Below are positions 21,728 through 32,146 of a DNA stretch of 64,000 nt, one piece after another. The position numbers and the translations under genes were made by a program. The stretch comes from Ornithinibacillus sp. 4-3. GTDB taxonomy: Bacteria; Bacillota; Bacilli; Bacillales; Amphibacillaceae. Below the pieces are notes generated by a model, which ran no database searches, had not been told where the DNA came from, and saw only the letters and a list, made by a program, of their open reading frames with translations. Position 1 is the first letter of the stretch. Each line of letters starts with the position of its first letter. The DNA lies in contig NZ_CP162599.1 in assembly GCF_040958695.1 (NCBI RefSeq), forward strand, positions 96,001-160,000, given 5' to 3'.

Positions 21728-22330
21728 ATGTCAGACCATTACTTTTCAGAAAACCCTCAGTCTAAAAGCAAACCAATCATATGGGAATACATTTTACGTG
21801 GTGAAACATTTAAATTCACTAGTGATGTTGGTGTGTTTTCAAAGCATGGGGTTGATTTCGGCTCACGGCTTTTGATTGAAAGCTTTGTTGAACCAGAAAT
21901 AGAGGGAGATTTTTTGGATCTTGGTTGTGGATACGGGCCGATTGGTATTGCCCTTGCAAATTCATTTCCAAACCGCCAAATAATAATGGCTGATGTAAAT
22001 GAAAGGTCTGTAGCTCTAGCAGAGAAAAATGCAAAAGCAAATCAAGTGGAAAATACAAAAGTGATTCAGTCGGATCGTTTTTCTAATATACAATCACATC
22101 AATTTGCAGCAATTTTAATAAATCCGCCGATTCGAGCAGGGAAAAAAGTAGTTTATCACATGTTTGAAGAAAGTGAACAAGCATTAATGTCGCAAGGTGA
22201 GTTGTGGATTGTTATTCAGAAAAAACAAGGTGGGCCTTCAGCCAAAGATAAATTAGAATCATTATTTGGAAATGTGGATATTATTGCGCGGAGTAAAGGA
22301 TATTTTATATACAAAGCTAAAAAGATTTGA
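21728..22330 (+). CDS. RsmC-like class I SAM-dependent methyltransferase (YbxB)
   Basis: The 200-aa protein has a SAM-binding motif LDLGCGYGPIGIALA and the N-P-P-[IF] motif (INPPIRAG) of exocyclic-amine nucleic-acid methyltransferases. It matches the short Firmicute YbxB family, related to the catalytic half of RsmC (16S rRNA G1207). It lacks the duplicated N-terminal domain of E. coli RsmC. Its position between rplL and rpoB is conserved. rRNA is the likely substrate, though the exact site is not shown by sequence. Confidence 0.88.
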   Translation: MSDHYFSENPQSKSKPIIWEYILRGETFKFTSDVGVFSKHGVDFGSRLLIESFVEPEIEGDFLDLGCGYGPIGIALANSFPNRQIIMADVNERSVALAEKNAKANQVENTKVIQSDRFSNIQSHQFAAILINPPIRAGKKVVYHMFEESEQALMSQGELWIVIQKKQGGPSAKDKLESLFGNVDIIARSKGYFIYKAKKI

Positions 22331-22355
22331 CCTTGATTCATGAGTGTGGTAATAT
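22327..22355 (+). promoter_or_regulatory. Candidate rpoB-rpoC promoter
   Basis: TTGACC (22327-22332), 17 nt, TAATAT (22350-22355), overlapping the last codons of rsmC. If used, the rpoB transcript has an untranslated leader of about 840 nt containing the terminator at 22526-22558. Confidence 0.5.
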
Positions 22356-22525
22356 AATTAGATGGTAATATGAGGTTTTTATTGTCAAGAGTTTCTTTAG
22401 ATTTACAAAATCAGGGTAAAGAAGTGTATAAAATTTAAACAATAGGGTATGACTTGTTAAAATGCCAGAAAATTATTATTGGTGTTACTTGTAACAAATC
22501 ATTTTGAACAGCTTTTTATTATTTT

Positions 22526-22558
22526 AAACCTAGAAATGATTTATATCGCTAGGTTTTT
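22526..22558 (+). terminator. Terminator or attenuator in the rpoB leader
   Basis: AAACCTAG pairs with CTAGGTTT and is followed by further T residues; the loop is 15 nt. It may end rsmC readthrough or attenuate rpoB transcription. Confidence 0.7.
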
Positions 22559-22969
22559 AGTGAAGAGCCTTTTTCTATATTTTAAAATATAACTGAAAAT
22601 GATTAAGAAAACAAGTGACAAAAAACAATAACTGGCAGAACCTTTTCACGAAAAACGTAAAATATATAGTGGAAATGGGAAATGACAAGTTTTTTGTCTT
22701 TATGATTTTAAAATCAACATTTCTTCATTGTTCGTACTCTTTGATAAGTTCGTTTTAGGACGGTGAGTATTAGAATGTGGATTTTTATCAAAGAAACGAT
22801 AGCATTCTGATGAAAGCCTTTATCTTCAATGACAGCAGAAGACTCTGATTTCTATTCTATAGGTAATGAGAGGTATGCTAGTTTTTTTCTGTTCCATGGG
22901 CAACCAATTGAATGAAGATAGAGCCTCCGACGAGTGTTGCGATTTTAAGAACTACACGAGAGCTTATGA

Positions 22970-23125
22970 TTTATAGGAATTCTCGTTAGTAGTGTAGAAA
23001 AGTCAAAAACAGATGTAACAAGTCGAGGCGTAATTGATCCTAGCTTAATGAAGGATGCATCAAAATTAACTTATCAATTAGTGGCTGAAAGTCTACTAAA
23101 CACATTGTCAAGACTTATACCGTAG
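22970..23125 (+). pseudogene. Possible decayed gene fragment in the rsmC-rpoB interval
   Basis: A 51-codon open stretch ends with TAG at 23123. It has protein-like composition (for example TSRGVIDPSLMKDASKLTYQ) but no start codon with a ribosome binding site. The SRG segment followed by an amphipathic helix faintly recalls the C-terminal part of the RNase J catalytic region, but this is a weak impression. The rest of 22331-23156 has frequent stops in all frames and no recognised gene. Confidence 0.3.
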
Positions 23126-23156
23126 CATGCAGTATTTATTATTAATATTAAGTCAG

Positions 23157-23182
23157 TTTTTTAAACAAGCTTGTTTAAAAAA
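23157..23182. repeat. Perfect 26-nt palindrome before rpoB
   Basis: TTTTTTAAACAAG is followed directly by its complement CTTGTTTAAAAAA. The palindrome ends 8 nt before the GAGGAG ribosome binding site of rpoB. It could be an operator for a dimeric regulator or, in RNA, a hairpin beside the translation start. A loopless AAGCTT centre is unusual for a terminator, and no separate T run follows. Confidence 0.85.
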
Positions 23183-23204
23183 TGCCGATTGAGGAGTGAA
23201 GCAG

Positions 23205-26200
23205 TTGACAGGTCATCTAGTTCAGTATGGGCGACATCGCCAACGTAGAAGCTATGCACGTATTAGTGAAGTGTTAGAGCTACCAAATCTCATAGAAATT
23301 CAAACAGCTTCTTATGAGTGGTTTTTAAGAGAAGGTTTGAGAGAAATGTTTCAGGATATTTCTCCAATTGAAGATTTTACGGGAAGCTTATCGCTGGAGT
23401 TTATTGATTATAGTTTAGGCGAGCCTAAATATTCAATCAGTGACTCAAAAGAAAGAGACGTCACTTACAATGCTCCGCTACGTGTGAAGGTCCGTTTAAT
23501 TAATAACAAAACGGGTGAGCTAAAAGAACAAGAAGTATTTATGGGTGATTTCCCATTAATGACAGACACGGGTACTTTTATTATTAATGGTGCAGAACGT
23601 GTTATCGTTTCTCAGCTTGTTCGTTCACCAAGTGTTTATTATAGCGAGAAAATGAATAAGAATGGTAAGCGTGGTATTATGGCTACGGTTATCCCTAACC
23701 GTGGAGCATGGTTAGAATTCGAAACGGACGCTAGAGATGTAGTTTATGTAAGAATTGACCGAACTCGTAAATTGCCAATTACAGTATTACTAAGAGCATT
23801 AGGGTTTGGGTCCAATGAAGAAATTATTGATTTATTAGGTGAAAATGAATACCTAAAGAACACATTAGAAAAAGATAATACCGAAACAACAGAAAAAGCA
23901 ATGCTTGAAATCTATGAGCGTCTTCGTCCAGGTGAACCACCTACCGTTGAAAATGCGAAAAGTTTATTGATTTCACGTTTCTTTGATCCGAAGCGTTATG
24001 ACCTTGCTTATGTTGGTCGCTATAAAATGAATAAAAAGCTTCATATTAAAAATCGAATCTTTAACCAAGTTTTAGCAGAAACACTTGTTGATCCAGAAAC
24101 TGGAGAAGTGTTAGCTGAAAAAGGAGATAAAGTAGATCGTAAGCTTCTTAATAAACTTATGCCGTATTTAGATCGTGATGAAGCTAAATTAGGCGAAGAA
24201 ACGGTTGAATTACAGGACGGTGTTTTAGTAGAGCCAGTTACATTCCAATCGATTAAGATTTATGATCCAAGTGATCCAACAGGAGAAAGAGTATTAAACG
24301 TACTTGGCAATGGTGGTTTAGATAAAAATATTAAACATATTATGCCAGTAGATATCATTTGCGCGATTAATTACTTTTTTAACCTGCTTTATTTCGTAGG
24401 AGATTCAGATGATATTGATCACCTAGGAAATAGAAGATTACGTTCTGTTGGAGAGTTACTCCAAAATCAATTCCGTATTGGTTTATCTAGAATGGAGCGT
24501 GTTGTGCGTGAGCGTATGTCAATTCAAGACACATCAAGCATCACTCCACAACAATTAATTAATATTCGCCCAGTAATTGCTTCCATTAAAGAATTCTTTG
24601 GAAGTTCACAGTTATCTCAGTTCATGGATCAAACTAACCCATTAACAGAGTTAACACATAAGCGTAGATTATCTGCATTAGGGCCTGGTGGTTTAACTAG
24701 AGAACGTGCCGGCTTTGAAGTTCGTGACGTACACTATTCTCACTATGGTCGTATGTGTCCAATTGAAACACCAGAAGGACCAAACATCGGTCTGATTAAC
24801 TCCTTATCCAGTTATGGTAGAGTTAATGATTTTGGATTTATCGAAACACCATATCGTCGTGTAGATCCGGATACAGGTCAAGTAACAGATGAAATCGATT
24901 ATTTGACTGCGGACGAAGAAGATAACTATGTAGTTGCACAAGCGAATGCTCTACTTGATGAAGAAGGACATTTCATCAATGAAGAGGTTGTTGCACGTTT
25001 TCGAGGAGAAAACACAGTTGTACCACGTGAACAGCTGGATTATATGGATGTTTCTCCTAAACAAGTAGTTTCTCCGGCGACAGCTTGTATTCCGTTCCTT
25101 GAAAATGATGACTCTAACCGTGCATTAATGGGAGCGAACATGCAACGTCAAGCAGTACCATTATTGAAGCCAGAATCGCCAATCGTTGGAACAGGGATGG
25201 AATATGTTTCAGGTAAGGACTCTGGTGCGGCAGTAATTTGTCGCCATAATGGAATCGTAGAGCGCGTAGAAGCGAAAAGAATTTTGGTAAGAAGAATTGA
25301 AGAAGTAGATGGAAAAGAAGTTCAAGGCGACTTAGAACATTATCCATTATTAAAATATATTCGTTCCAACCAAGGAACATGCTACAACCAATCTCCAATC
25401 GTAAAGAAAGGAGACCGCGTTGTAAAAGGTGAAGTACTTGCTGATGGGCCTTCCATGGAAAAAGGAGAGCTTGCATTAGGTCGCAACGTATTAGTTGCCT
25501 TCATGACATGGGAAGGATTTAACTATGAGGATGCGATTATCATGAGTGAGCGTCTTGTAAAAGATGATGTATATACATCTATTCATATTGAAGAATATGA
25601 AGCAGAAGCTCGTGATACAAAGTTAGGGCCTGAAGAAATTACAAGAGATATTCCAAACATTGGTGAAGAAGCGTTAAAGAACCTTGATGAACATGGAGTT
25701 GTTCGTATTGGGGCTGAAGTAACCAATGGGGATATTTTAGTAGGTAAAGTAACTCCTAAAGGAATGACAGAACTATCTGCGGAAGAAAGATTACTTCATG
25801 CCATTTTTGGTGAGAAGGCGCGTGAAGTACGAGATACATCATTACGTGTACCACATGGTGCTGGTGGAATTGTACTTGATATTAAAATCTTTAACCGTGA
25901 AGATGGCGATGAGTTACCGCCAGGAGTGAATCAGCTTATACGTGTTTATATCGTTCAGAAGCGTCAAATCTCAGAAGGAGATAAGATGGCGGGACGTCAC
26001 GGAAATAAAGGGGTTATCTCGAAAATTTTACCAGAAGAAGATATGCCTTATATGCCAGATGGAACACCGGTTGACATCATGCTTAACCCACTAGGGGTAC
26101 CGTCGCGAATGAACATCGGACAGGTGTTTGAATTGCATTTAGGTATGGCAGCAAGAAAGCTAGGTCTTCATGTAGCTTCTCCAGTATTTGATGGTGCTAC

Positions 26201-26735
26201 AGAGCAAGATGTTTGGGATACATTAGAAGAAGCTGGTATGCCGCGTGATGCGAAGACAGTTCTATATGATGGTAGATCAGGTGAACCTTTTGATAATCGT
26301 GTTTCTGTCGGAATCTCTTATATGCTGAAATTATCACATATGGTTGATGATAAGATTCACGCACGTTCGACTGGACCATACTCACTAGTAACGCAACAAC
26401 CGCTTGGTGGTAAAGCACAATTCGGTGGACAGCGTTTCGGAGAGATGGAAGTTTGGGCTCTTGAGGCATATGGTGCTGCTTATACATTGCAGGAAATTCT
26501 TACGGTTAAATCAGATGATATCGTTGGCCGTGTGAAAACATATGAATCAATTGTTAAGGGAGAAAATGTTCCTGACCCAGGAGTACCTGAATCATTTAAG
26601 GTACTTATCAAAGAACTTCAAAGTCTTGGTATGGACGTGAAAATGTTAACAAGTGAAATGGAAGAAATTGATTTACGTGAGTTAGATGATGATGAAACAA
26701 ATGTAGCAGGTAAGCTTAATTTAGAAATGGAATAA
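23205..26735 (+). CDS. rpoB: RNA polymerase subunit beta
   Basis: Beta forms one side of the RNA polymerase active cleft. The 1176-aa protein is full length for Bacillales. The rifampicin region is wild type at the main contact residues (Gln472, Asp475, His485, Ser490, equal to E. coli 513, 516, 526, 531). I choose TTG at 23205, because GAGGAGTG is 6 nt upstream and the protein then starts [19 protein letters not shown] like its relatives. GTG at 23196 lies inside that ribosome binding site. It is followed by rpoC after a structured 189-nt gap. Confidence 0.97.
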   Translation: MTGHLVQYGRHRQRRSYARISEVLELPNLIEIQTASYEWFLREGLREMFQDISPIEDFTGSLSLEFIDYSLGEPKYSISDSKERDVTYNAPLRVKVRLINNKTGELKEQEVFMGDFPLMTDTGTFIINGAERVIVSQLVRSPSVYYSEKMNKNGKRGIMATVIPNRGAWLEFETDARDVVYVRIDRTRKLPITVLLRALGFGSNEEIIDLLGENEYLKNTLEKDNTETTEKAMLEIYERLRPGEPPTVENAKSLLISRFFDPKRYDLAYVGRYKMNKKLHIKNRIFNQVLAETLVDPETGEVLAEKGDKVDRKLLNKLMPYLDRDEAKLGEETVELQDGVLVEPVTFQSIKIYDPSDPTGERVLNVLGNGGLDKNIKHIMPVDIICAINYFFNLLYFVGDSDDIDHLGNRRLRSVGELLQNQFRIGLSRMERVVRERMSIQDTSSITPQQLINIRPVIASIKEFFGSSQLSQFMDQTNPLTELTHKRRLSALGPGGLTRERAGFEVRDVHYSHYGRMCPIETPEGPNIGLINSLSSYGRVNDFGFIETPYRRVDPDTGQVTDEIDYLTADEEDNYVVAQANALLDEEGHFINEEVVARFRGENTVVPREQLDYMDVSPKQVVSPATACIPFLENDDSNRALMGANMQRQAVPLLKPESPIVGTGMEYVSGKDSGAAVICRHNGIVERVEAKRILVRRIEEVDGKEVQGDLEHYPLLKYIRSNQGTCYNQSPIVKKGDRVVKGEVLADGPSMEKGELALGRNVLVAFMTWEGFNYEDAIIMSERLVKDDVYTSIHIEEYEAEARDTKLGPEEITRDIPNIGEEALKNLDEHGVVRIGAEVTNGDILVGKVTPKGMTELSAEERLLHAIFGEKAREVRDTSLRVPHGAGGIVLDIKIFNREDGDELPPGVNQLIRVYIVQKRQISEGDKMAGRHGNKGVISKILPEEDMPYMPDGTPVDIMLNPLGVPSRMNIGQVFELHLGMAARKLGLHVASPVFDGATEQDVWDTLEEAGMPRDAKTVLYDGRSGEPFDNRVSVGISYMLKLSHMVDDKIHARSTGPYSLVTQQPLGGKAQFGGQRFGEMEVWALEAYGAAYTLQEILTVKSDDIVGRVKTYESIVKGENVPDPGVPESFKVLIKELQSLGMDVKMLTSEMEEIDLRELDDDETNVAGKLNLEME

Positions 26736-26837
26736 GTTAAGTAGAATACTTGTACGATAAAGAAAATTGAGCATGATGTAGCTGGAACTTCCATGCTAAA
26801 CTTGCCAAGTTTGCTTTAAGTGTAAGGTGAAAAATAG

Positions 26838-26901
26838 CGGAGTGTTGGCTCTTAGGAGCTAACATCTCCGATTTTAACATCTATATAATTGGTAAAATCG
26901 G
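26838..26901 (+). promoter_or_regulatory. Mutually exclusive hairpins between rpoB and rpoC
   Basis: Hairpin 1 pairs CGGAG (26838-26842) plus TTGGCTC with GAGCTAA plus CTCCG (26866-26870). Hairpin 2 is a perfect 9-bp stem, CCGATTTTA (26868-26876) with TAAAATCGG (26893-26901). They share bases 26868-26870, so both cannot fully form. Hairpin 2 ends 10 nt before the GGGAGG ribosome binding site of rpoC. No T tract makes either a standard terminator. A role in RNA processing or tuning of rpoC translation is inferred. Confidence 0.5.
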
Positions 26902-26924
26902 ACAAAAATAGGGAGGTAGGCCCT

Positions 26925-29900
26925 TTGTTAGATGTAAACGACTTTGCGTATATGAAAATTGGTTTAGCTTCATCAGAAAAAATTCGTTCTTGGTCATATG
27001 GAGAGGTAAAGAAACCTGAAACGATTAACTACCGTACATTGCGACCAGAAAAAGATGGGCTGTTTTGTGAGCGAATCTTTGGTCCACAAAAAGATTGGGA
27101 ATGTCATTGCGGAAAGTATAAGCGTGTAAGATATAAAGGTGTAGTTTGTGATCGATGTGGAGTAGAGATTACAAAATCTAAAGTTCGTCGTGAGCGTATG
27201 GGACATATTGAACTTGCGGCACCAGTTACACATATTTGGTACTTCAAAGGTATTCCGAGCCGTATGGGACTAATCTTAGATATGTCTCCACGTGCACTAG
27301 AAGAAGTAATTTACTTTGCGGCATATATTGTAACAGAGCCAGGCAATACACCACTTGAGAAAAAACAGCTTCTTTCAGAGAAAGAATATCGTGAGTACTA
27401 TTCGAAATATGGCAGCTCCTTTAAAGCAGAAATGGGCGCTGAGGCAATTCGTAAATTACTTCAAGATATTGATTTAGAACAAGAAGTAGAAGCATTAAGA
27501 GAAGAGCTTAAAACAGTTAAAGGTCAACGTCGAACTCGTGCGATTAGAAGATTAGAAGTGATGGAGGCATTCCGTAATTCTGGCAACGATACTTCATGGA
27601 TGGTACTAGATGTTTTACCAGTTATTCCTCCTGAAATTCGCCCAATGGTTCAATTAGACGGTGGTCGCTTTGCAACTTCTGATTTAAATGATTTATACCG
27701 TCGTGTGATTAACCGTAACAACCGTTTGAAGCGCCTTCTAGATCTAGGTGCCCCTGGGATTATTGTACAAAATGAGAAAAGAATGCTTCAAGAAGCAGTA
27801 GATGCATTAGTGGATAATGGTAGACGTGGAAGACCAGTTACTGGTCCAGGAAACAGACCATTAAAATCACTATCTCATATGTTAAAAGGGAAACAAGGCC
27901 GTTTCCGTCAGAACTTATTAGGTAAGCGTGTTGATTACTCTGGTCGTTCCGTTATCGTAGTAGGACCTAACTTAAAGATGTATCAATGTGGATTGCCAAA
28001 AGAAATGGCATTAGAGCTATTTAAGCCATTTGTAATGAAAGAATTAGTAAGTCGTGGAATCTCCCATAATATCAAATCTGCAAAACGCAAAATTGAGCGC
28101 ATACATCCGGAGGTTTGGGATGTACTAGAAGATGTTATTAAAGAACATCCGGTATTATTAAACCGTGCACCAACTTTGCACCGTCTTGGTATTCAAGCAT
28201 TTGAACCTACTCTTGTTGAAGGGCGCGCAATTCGCTTACACCCATTAGTATGTACAGCGTATAATGCCGACTTTGATGGAGACCAGATGGCTATTCACGT
28301 ACCTTTATCAGCAGAGGCCCAAGCGGAAGCTCGTATTTTAATGCTAGCTGCGCAAAACATTCTTAATCCAAAAGATGGTAAGCCAGTTGTTACACCTTCA
28401 CAGGATATGGTATTAGGTAACTACTACTTAACTATTGAGCGAAAAGATGCTCGTGGTGAAGGAATGGTCTTCAATGATATAAATGAAGCGTCTATGGCAT
28501 ATCAAAATGGTTATGTACATTTGCACACAAGAGTTGCGATTTATGCAGGTAGCTTAAATAATGAAACATTTACAGAAGAACAAAATAAAAGATTATTATT
28601 AACAACAGTTGGTAAACTCATTTTCAATGAAATTTTACCAAAATCGTTCCCGTATATTAATGAGCCAACAAGATCTAATCTAGAAATTGAAACACCTGAG
28701 CACTATTTTGTAGATCCAGGAACAGATATTCCGGCAGAAATTAAGAGCCGTGAACTTATCCAACCATTCAAAAAAGGAATCCTTGGAGACATTATTGCGG
28801 AAGTATTCAAACGCTTTAAGATCAGTGAAACGTCTAAAATGCTTGATCGCATGAAGGATTTAGGATTCAAGTATTCTACAAAAGCAGGAATTACAGTTGG
28901 AATTTCAGATATCGTTGTATTAGAAAACAAGAAAGAATTACTCGACCAAGCACAAATTAAAGTAGATAATGTGATGAAGCAATTCCGTCGTGGTTTAATT
29001 ACCGAAGAAGAGCGTTATGAGCATGTTATCTCTATCTGGTCCGAAGTAAAAGATGATATTCAGGAAAGATTAATACATTCATTAGATTCACAAAACCCAA
29101 TCTTTATGATGAGTGATTCTGGTGCCCGTGGTAACCCATCAAACTTTACGCAGCTTGCAGGTATGCGTGGACTTATGGCAAACCCGGCAGGGAGAATCAT
29201 CGAGTTACCAATTCGTTCGAGTTTCCGTGAAGGGTTAACCGTATTAGAGTACTTTATCTCTACACACGGAGCGCGTAAAGGACTTGCGGATACAGCATTA
29301 AAGACTGCCGATTCTGGTTACTTGACACGTCGTCTAGTAGATGTTGCTCAAGACGTAATTGTCAGAGAAGCGGATTGTGGAACAGATCGTGGTTTAACAG
29401 TAGCTGCTATCATGAATGGTCCAGAAGTAATCGAACCATTGATCGATCGTCTCGTTGGTCGTACATTGTTTAAAGATGTTAAACATCCAGAAACAGGAGA
29501 TGTTATTCTTGAAAAAGGTGTAATCATTTCTGAAGACCAAGCAAAACAAATTACAGATGCTGGTGTAGAAGAAGTACAGATTCGCTCTGTATTTATGTGT
29601 AATACGAAACATGGTGTCTGCCAGAAATGTTATGGTCGTAACTTAGCAACTGGTGATGATGTAGAAGTAGGAGAAGCAGTAGGAATTATCGCTGCTCAGT
29701 CTATTGGTGAGCCAGGTACACAGTTAACAATGCGTACATTCCATACAGGTGGGGTTGCTGGAGACGATATCACTCAAGGTTTACCGAGAATCCAAGAGCT
29801 ATTTGAGGCCCGTAATCCAAAAGGTCAAGCTGTAATTAGCGAGATTCCAGGAACCGTTCTTGAAATGAAAGAAGTAAAAGATAAACGCGTCATGGTAATT

Positions 29901-30539
29901 GAAGGTGAAGATGGTACACAGAACGAACATGTTATTCCGTATAATGCCCGTGTAAGAGTTTCTATTGGCGATGAAGTAGATGCGGGAGAAGAGTTGACAG
30001 AAGGTTCTATTGATCCTAAAGAGTTATTAGACGTTAAAGGTGTAGAAGCCGTTCAAAATTACTTGCTACGTGAGGTACAGAAAGTATACCGTATGCAGGG
30101 GGTTGAAATTGGTGACAAGCACGTTGAAGTAATGGTTCGTCAAATGTTAAGGAAGATCAAGGTAACAGACGCTGGGGATACAGATGTTTTACCAGGTTCA
30201 TTGCTTGAATTACATTTATTCAGAGAAGCAAATGGTAAGGCATTACAAGAAGGAACACAACCAGCTGTTGGAGAACCAGTTCTACTTGGAATCACCAAGG
30301 CATCATTAGAAACAGAATCCTTCTTATCTGCGGCTTCCTTCCAGGAGACAACAAGAGTGTTGACAGATGCAGCAATTAAAGGTAAGCATGATGCACTACT
30401 CGGATTAAAAGAGAATGTAATTATTGGTAAGTTAGTTCCGGCTGGTACGGGAATGAAACAATATCGTTCCATTAAAGCGGGAGTTACTGCAGAGGAAGAA
30501 AGAGAAACAAAAGAAATAGAGATAGAAACAATTCAATAA
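26925..30539 (+). CDS. rpoC: RNA polymerase subunit beta'
   Basis: Beta' carries the catalytic magnesium site in NADFDGD (447-453), the N-terminal zinc finger ([19 protein letters not shown]) and a second Cys cluster near [11 protein letters not shown]. It has 1204 aa, the normal Bacillales length. I start at TTG 26925, 7 nt after GGGAGGT, which yields [20 protein letters not shown], the family start. An in-frame ATG-like start 36 nt upstream would include the ribosome binding site. It pairs with rpoB in one operon. Confidence 0.97.
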   Translation: MLDVNDFAYMKIGLASSEKIRSWSYGEVKKPETINYRTLRPEKDGLFCERIFGPQKDWECHCGKYKRVRYKGVVCDRCGVEITKSKVRRERMGHIELAAPVTHIWYFKGIPSRMGLILDMSPRALEEVIYFAAYIVTEPGNTPLEKKQLLSEKEYREYYSKYGSSFKAEMGAEAIRKLLQDIDLEQEVEALREELKTVKGQRRTRAIRRLEVMEAFRNSGNDTSWMVLDVLPVIPPEIRPMVQLDGGRFATSDLNDLYRRVINRNNRLKRLLDLGAPGIIVQNEKRMLQEAVDALVDNGRRGRPVTGPGNRPLKSLSHMLKGKQGRFRQNLLGKRVDYSGRSVIVVGPNLKMYQCGLPKEMALELFKPFVMKELVSRGISHNIKSAKRKIERIHPEVWDVLEDVIKEHPVLLNRAPTLHRLGIQAFEPTLVEGRAIRLHPLVCTAYNADFDGDQMAIHVPLSAEAQAEARILMLAAQNILNPKDGKPVVTPSQDMVLGNYYLTIERKDARGEGMVFNDINEASMAYQNGYVHLHTRVAIYAGSLNNETFTEEQNKRLLLTTVGKLIFNEILPKSFPYINEPTRSNLEIETPEHYFVDPGTDIPAEIKSRELIQPFKKGILGDIIAEVFKRFKISETSKMLDRMKDLGFKYSTKAGITVGISDIVVLENKKELLDQAQIKVDNVMKQFRRGLITEEERYEHVISIWSEVKDDIQERLIHSLDSQNPIFMMSDSGARGNPSNFTQLAGMRGLMANPAGRIIELPIRSSFREGLTVLEYFISTHGARKGLADTALKTADSGYLTRRLVDVAQDVIVREADCGTDRGLTVAAIMNGPEVIEPLIDRLVGRTLFKDVKHPETGDVILEKGVIISEDQAKQITDAGVEEVQIRSVFMCNTKHGVCQKCYGRNLATGDDVEVGEAVGIIAAQSIGEPGTQLTMRTFHTGGVAGDDITQGLPRIQELFEARNPKGQAVISEIPGTVLEMKEVKDKRVMVIEGEDGTQNEHVIPYNARVRVSIGDEVDAGEELTEGSIDPKELLDVKGVEAVQNYLLREVQKVYRMQGVEIGDKHVEVMVRQMLRKIKVTDAGDTDVLPGSLLELHLFREANGKALQEGTQPAVGEPVLLGITKASLETESFLSAASFQETTRVLTDAAIKGKHDALLGLKENVIIGKLVPAGTGMKQYRSIKAGVTAEEERETKEIEIETIQ

Positions 30540-30581
30540 TTACTGTTGATTTAAAACGATAAGTATAGGAAAAAAATGTTA

Positions 30582-30654
30582 GGAAGCACCGAAAAATAAT
30601 GCATTTTCTGTTGACATTAAAAAACGAGAATGTTACTATGTTTTAGGTGCTTCC
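30582..30654 (+). promoter_or_regulatory. Promoter of the rplGB-rpsL operon, framed by an inverted repeat
   Basis: TTGACA (30611-30616), 17 nt, TACTAT (30634-30639) is a near-consensus SigA promoter with its start near 30646. It is framed by a perfect 9-bp inverted repeat, GGAAGCACC (30582-30590) and GGTGCTTCC (30646-30654). RNA reading through from rpoC could fold across the promoter, while RNA started at the promoter would carry only the right arm at its 5' end. Confidence 0.8.
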
Positions 30655-30686
30655 GATTATACTTATTATATTGGAGGATCGACTTG

Positions 30687-30938
30687 ATGTCTTATGAAAA
30701 ATTGACACAGGTACAACCAAAAATTGTAGTCGGTATTAAGCAAGTATTAAAGGCAATAAAGAATGAAGTTGCCAGTGAAGTGTACATTGCGACTGACGCA
30801 GATATTAGATTAACTGATCCGGTAGTAGAATTTGCTAAAGAAGCAAATATATCGGTATATCGAGTTGATTCGATGAAAAAGTTAGGTGCTGCTTGTGGCA
30901 TAGAAGTAGGAACATCAGCAGTAGCAGTAAAAAAATAA
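30687..30938 (+). CDS. rplGB: YbxF, L7Ae/L30e-family ribosomal protein homologue
   Basis: The 83-aa protein has the L7Ae/L30e/S12e fold, shown by the conserved LGAACGIEVGTSAVAV C-terminus and KNEVASEVYIATDAD. The B. subtilis homologue binds kink-turn RNA and associates with ribosomes. ATG at 30687 is preferred (GGAGG 9 nt upstream, family start MSYEKLTQ); an earlier in-frame ATG at 30630 lies within the promoter. It is the first gene of the str operon. Confidence 0.9.
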   Translation: MSYEKLTQVQPKIVVGIKQVLKAIKNEVASEVYIATDADIRLTDPVVEFAKEANISVYRVDSMKKLGAACGIEVGTSAVAVKK

Positions 30939-31047
30939 ACGTCTTGGCGGAAAAAAACCGTGAAGCATTTGTTTTTTGCTCTTTGATGAACCGCCCGGAT
31001 ATGTGGTATTAGAAATGAGCTTAATTAGCACAAATAATTGTTGATTA

Positions 31048-31129
31048 AATCTGCTTAGTTCTGGAACAAGTGGTAATTGAAACTTTTAATCACCTATATA
31101 ACATTTTACCTTATATAGGAGCAGATTAA
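31048..31129 (+). promoter_or_regulatory. rpsL leader with alternative pairing
   Basis: A hairpin with 9-bp perfect stem CCTATATAA (31093-31101) / TTATATAGG (31111-31119) is extended by TTAATC (31086-31091) / GATTAA (31124-31129). AGCAGATT (31120-31127) can instead pair with AATCTGCT (31048-31055). A further GGCGG...CCGCC pairing lies at about 30946-30994. No T tract is present. This 250-nt leader may be a ribosomal-protein control region. Confidence 0.4.
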
Positions 31130-31189
31130 ATTAGAAGCAAGTCAATTATGACAAGCTATATAACAATCATGGGAAGGAGGAAACAAATA

Positions 31190-31603
31190 ATGCCTACAAT
31201 TAACCAATTAATTCGTAAAGGTCGTGTTAGTAAAGTAAAAGCTACTGACTCACCTGCTCTAAATAGAGGGTATAACAGCTTTAAGAAATCTTTCACAAAC
31301 CAAAGCTCTCCACAAAAACGTGGTGTATGCACGAGAGTTGGTACTTTAACACCTAAGAAGCCAAACTCTGCATTACGTAAATATGCGCGTGTTCGTTTAT
31401 CTAACAACATGGAAGTAACAGCATATATCCCAGGGATTGGGCACAACCTACAAGAGCACAGTGTTGTACTAATTCGTGGTGGACGTGTTAAAGATTTACC
31501 AGGGGTGCGTTATCATATTGTTCGTGGTGCGCTAGATACTGCTGGTGTTGATGGACGTAAGCAAGGACGTTCTAAATACGGTGCTAAAAAAGCTAAAAAA
31601 TAA
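31190..31603 (+). CDS. rpsL: 30S ribosomal protein S12
   Basis: S12 lies at the decoding centre. The 137-aa protein has the [15 protein letters not shown] segment with Lys56 intact, the position where changes give streptomycin resistance, so a sensitive form is predicted. The second resistance loop [14 protein letters not shown] is also wild type. ATG at 31190 is used because AAGGAGG lies just upstream and [12 protein letters not shown] is universal; an upstream in-frame ATG at 31148 would add 14 unconserved residues. Confidence 0.97.
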   Translation: MPTINQLIRKGRVSKVKATDSPALNRGYNSFKKSFTNQSSPQKRGVCTRVGTLTPKKPNSALRKYARVRLSNNMEVTAYIPGIGHNLQEHSVVLIRGGRVKDLPGVRYHIVRGALDTAGVDGRKQGRSKYGAKKAKK

Positions 31604-31636
31604 TTGATCATACATCTTTGGAAAGGAGGAAAACAC

Positions 31637-32107
31637 ATGCCAAGAAAAGGACCAGTACCTAAGAGAGACGTTTTACCAGATCCGCTTTATAAATCTAAAT
31701 TAGTTACTCGATTAATTAATCAAATTATGATAGATGGAAAAAGAGGTAAAGCTCAAAAAATTCTTTACAATGCATTTGAATTAGTTGCTGAAAGAAGTGG
31801 CCAAGAGGCTATGGAAGTTTTCGATCAAGCAATGAAAAATGTAATGCCAGTACTAGAGGTGCGCGCGCGTCGAGTTGGTGGTTCTAACTACCAAGTTCCA
31901 GTGGAAGTTCGTCCAGAGCGTCGTCAAGCTTTAGGCTTACGTTATATTGTAAACTATTCACGTTTACGTGGAGAGAAAACAATGGAAGAGCGTCTAGCGA
32001 ACGAGATTCTAGATGCTTCTAATAATACAGGTGCGTCTGTTAAAAGACGTGAAGATTTACACAAAATGGCAGAAGCAAACAAAGCATTTGCTCATTATCG
32101 TTGGTAA
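31637..32107 (+). CDS. rpsG: 30S ribosomal protein S7
   Basis: S7 nucleates assembly of the 30S head and contacts tRNA in the E site. It has 156 aa, starting [20 protein letters not shown], with the beta-hairpin segment [23 protein letters not shown] at 31637 follows AAAGGAGG by 7 nt; the in-frame ATA/ATG region at 31604 belongs to the spacer. It sits 33 nt after rpsL and 39 nt before fusA. Confidence 0.97.
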   Translation: MPRKGPVPKRDVLPDPLYKSKLVTRLINQIMIDGKRGKAQKILYNAFELVAERSGQEAMEVFDQAMKNVMPVLEVRARRVGGSNYQVPVEVRPERRQALGLRYIVNYSRLRGEKTMEERLANEILDASNNTGASVKRREDLHKMAEANKAFAHYRW

Positions 32108-32146
32108 TCACCATACTAAAGATGATTTTAGGAAGGAGAAAAACAC

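Noticed and set aside
23196..23204. GTG start for rpoB at 23196
   Set aside because: The GTG is part of the ribosome binding site; TTG at 23205 gives correct spacing and the conserved N-terminus.
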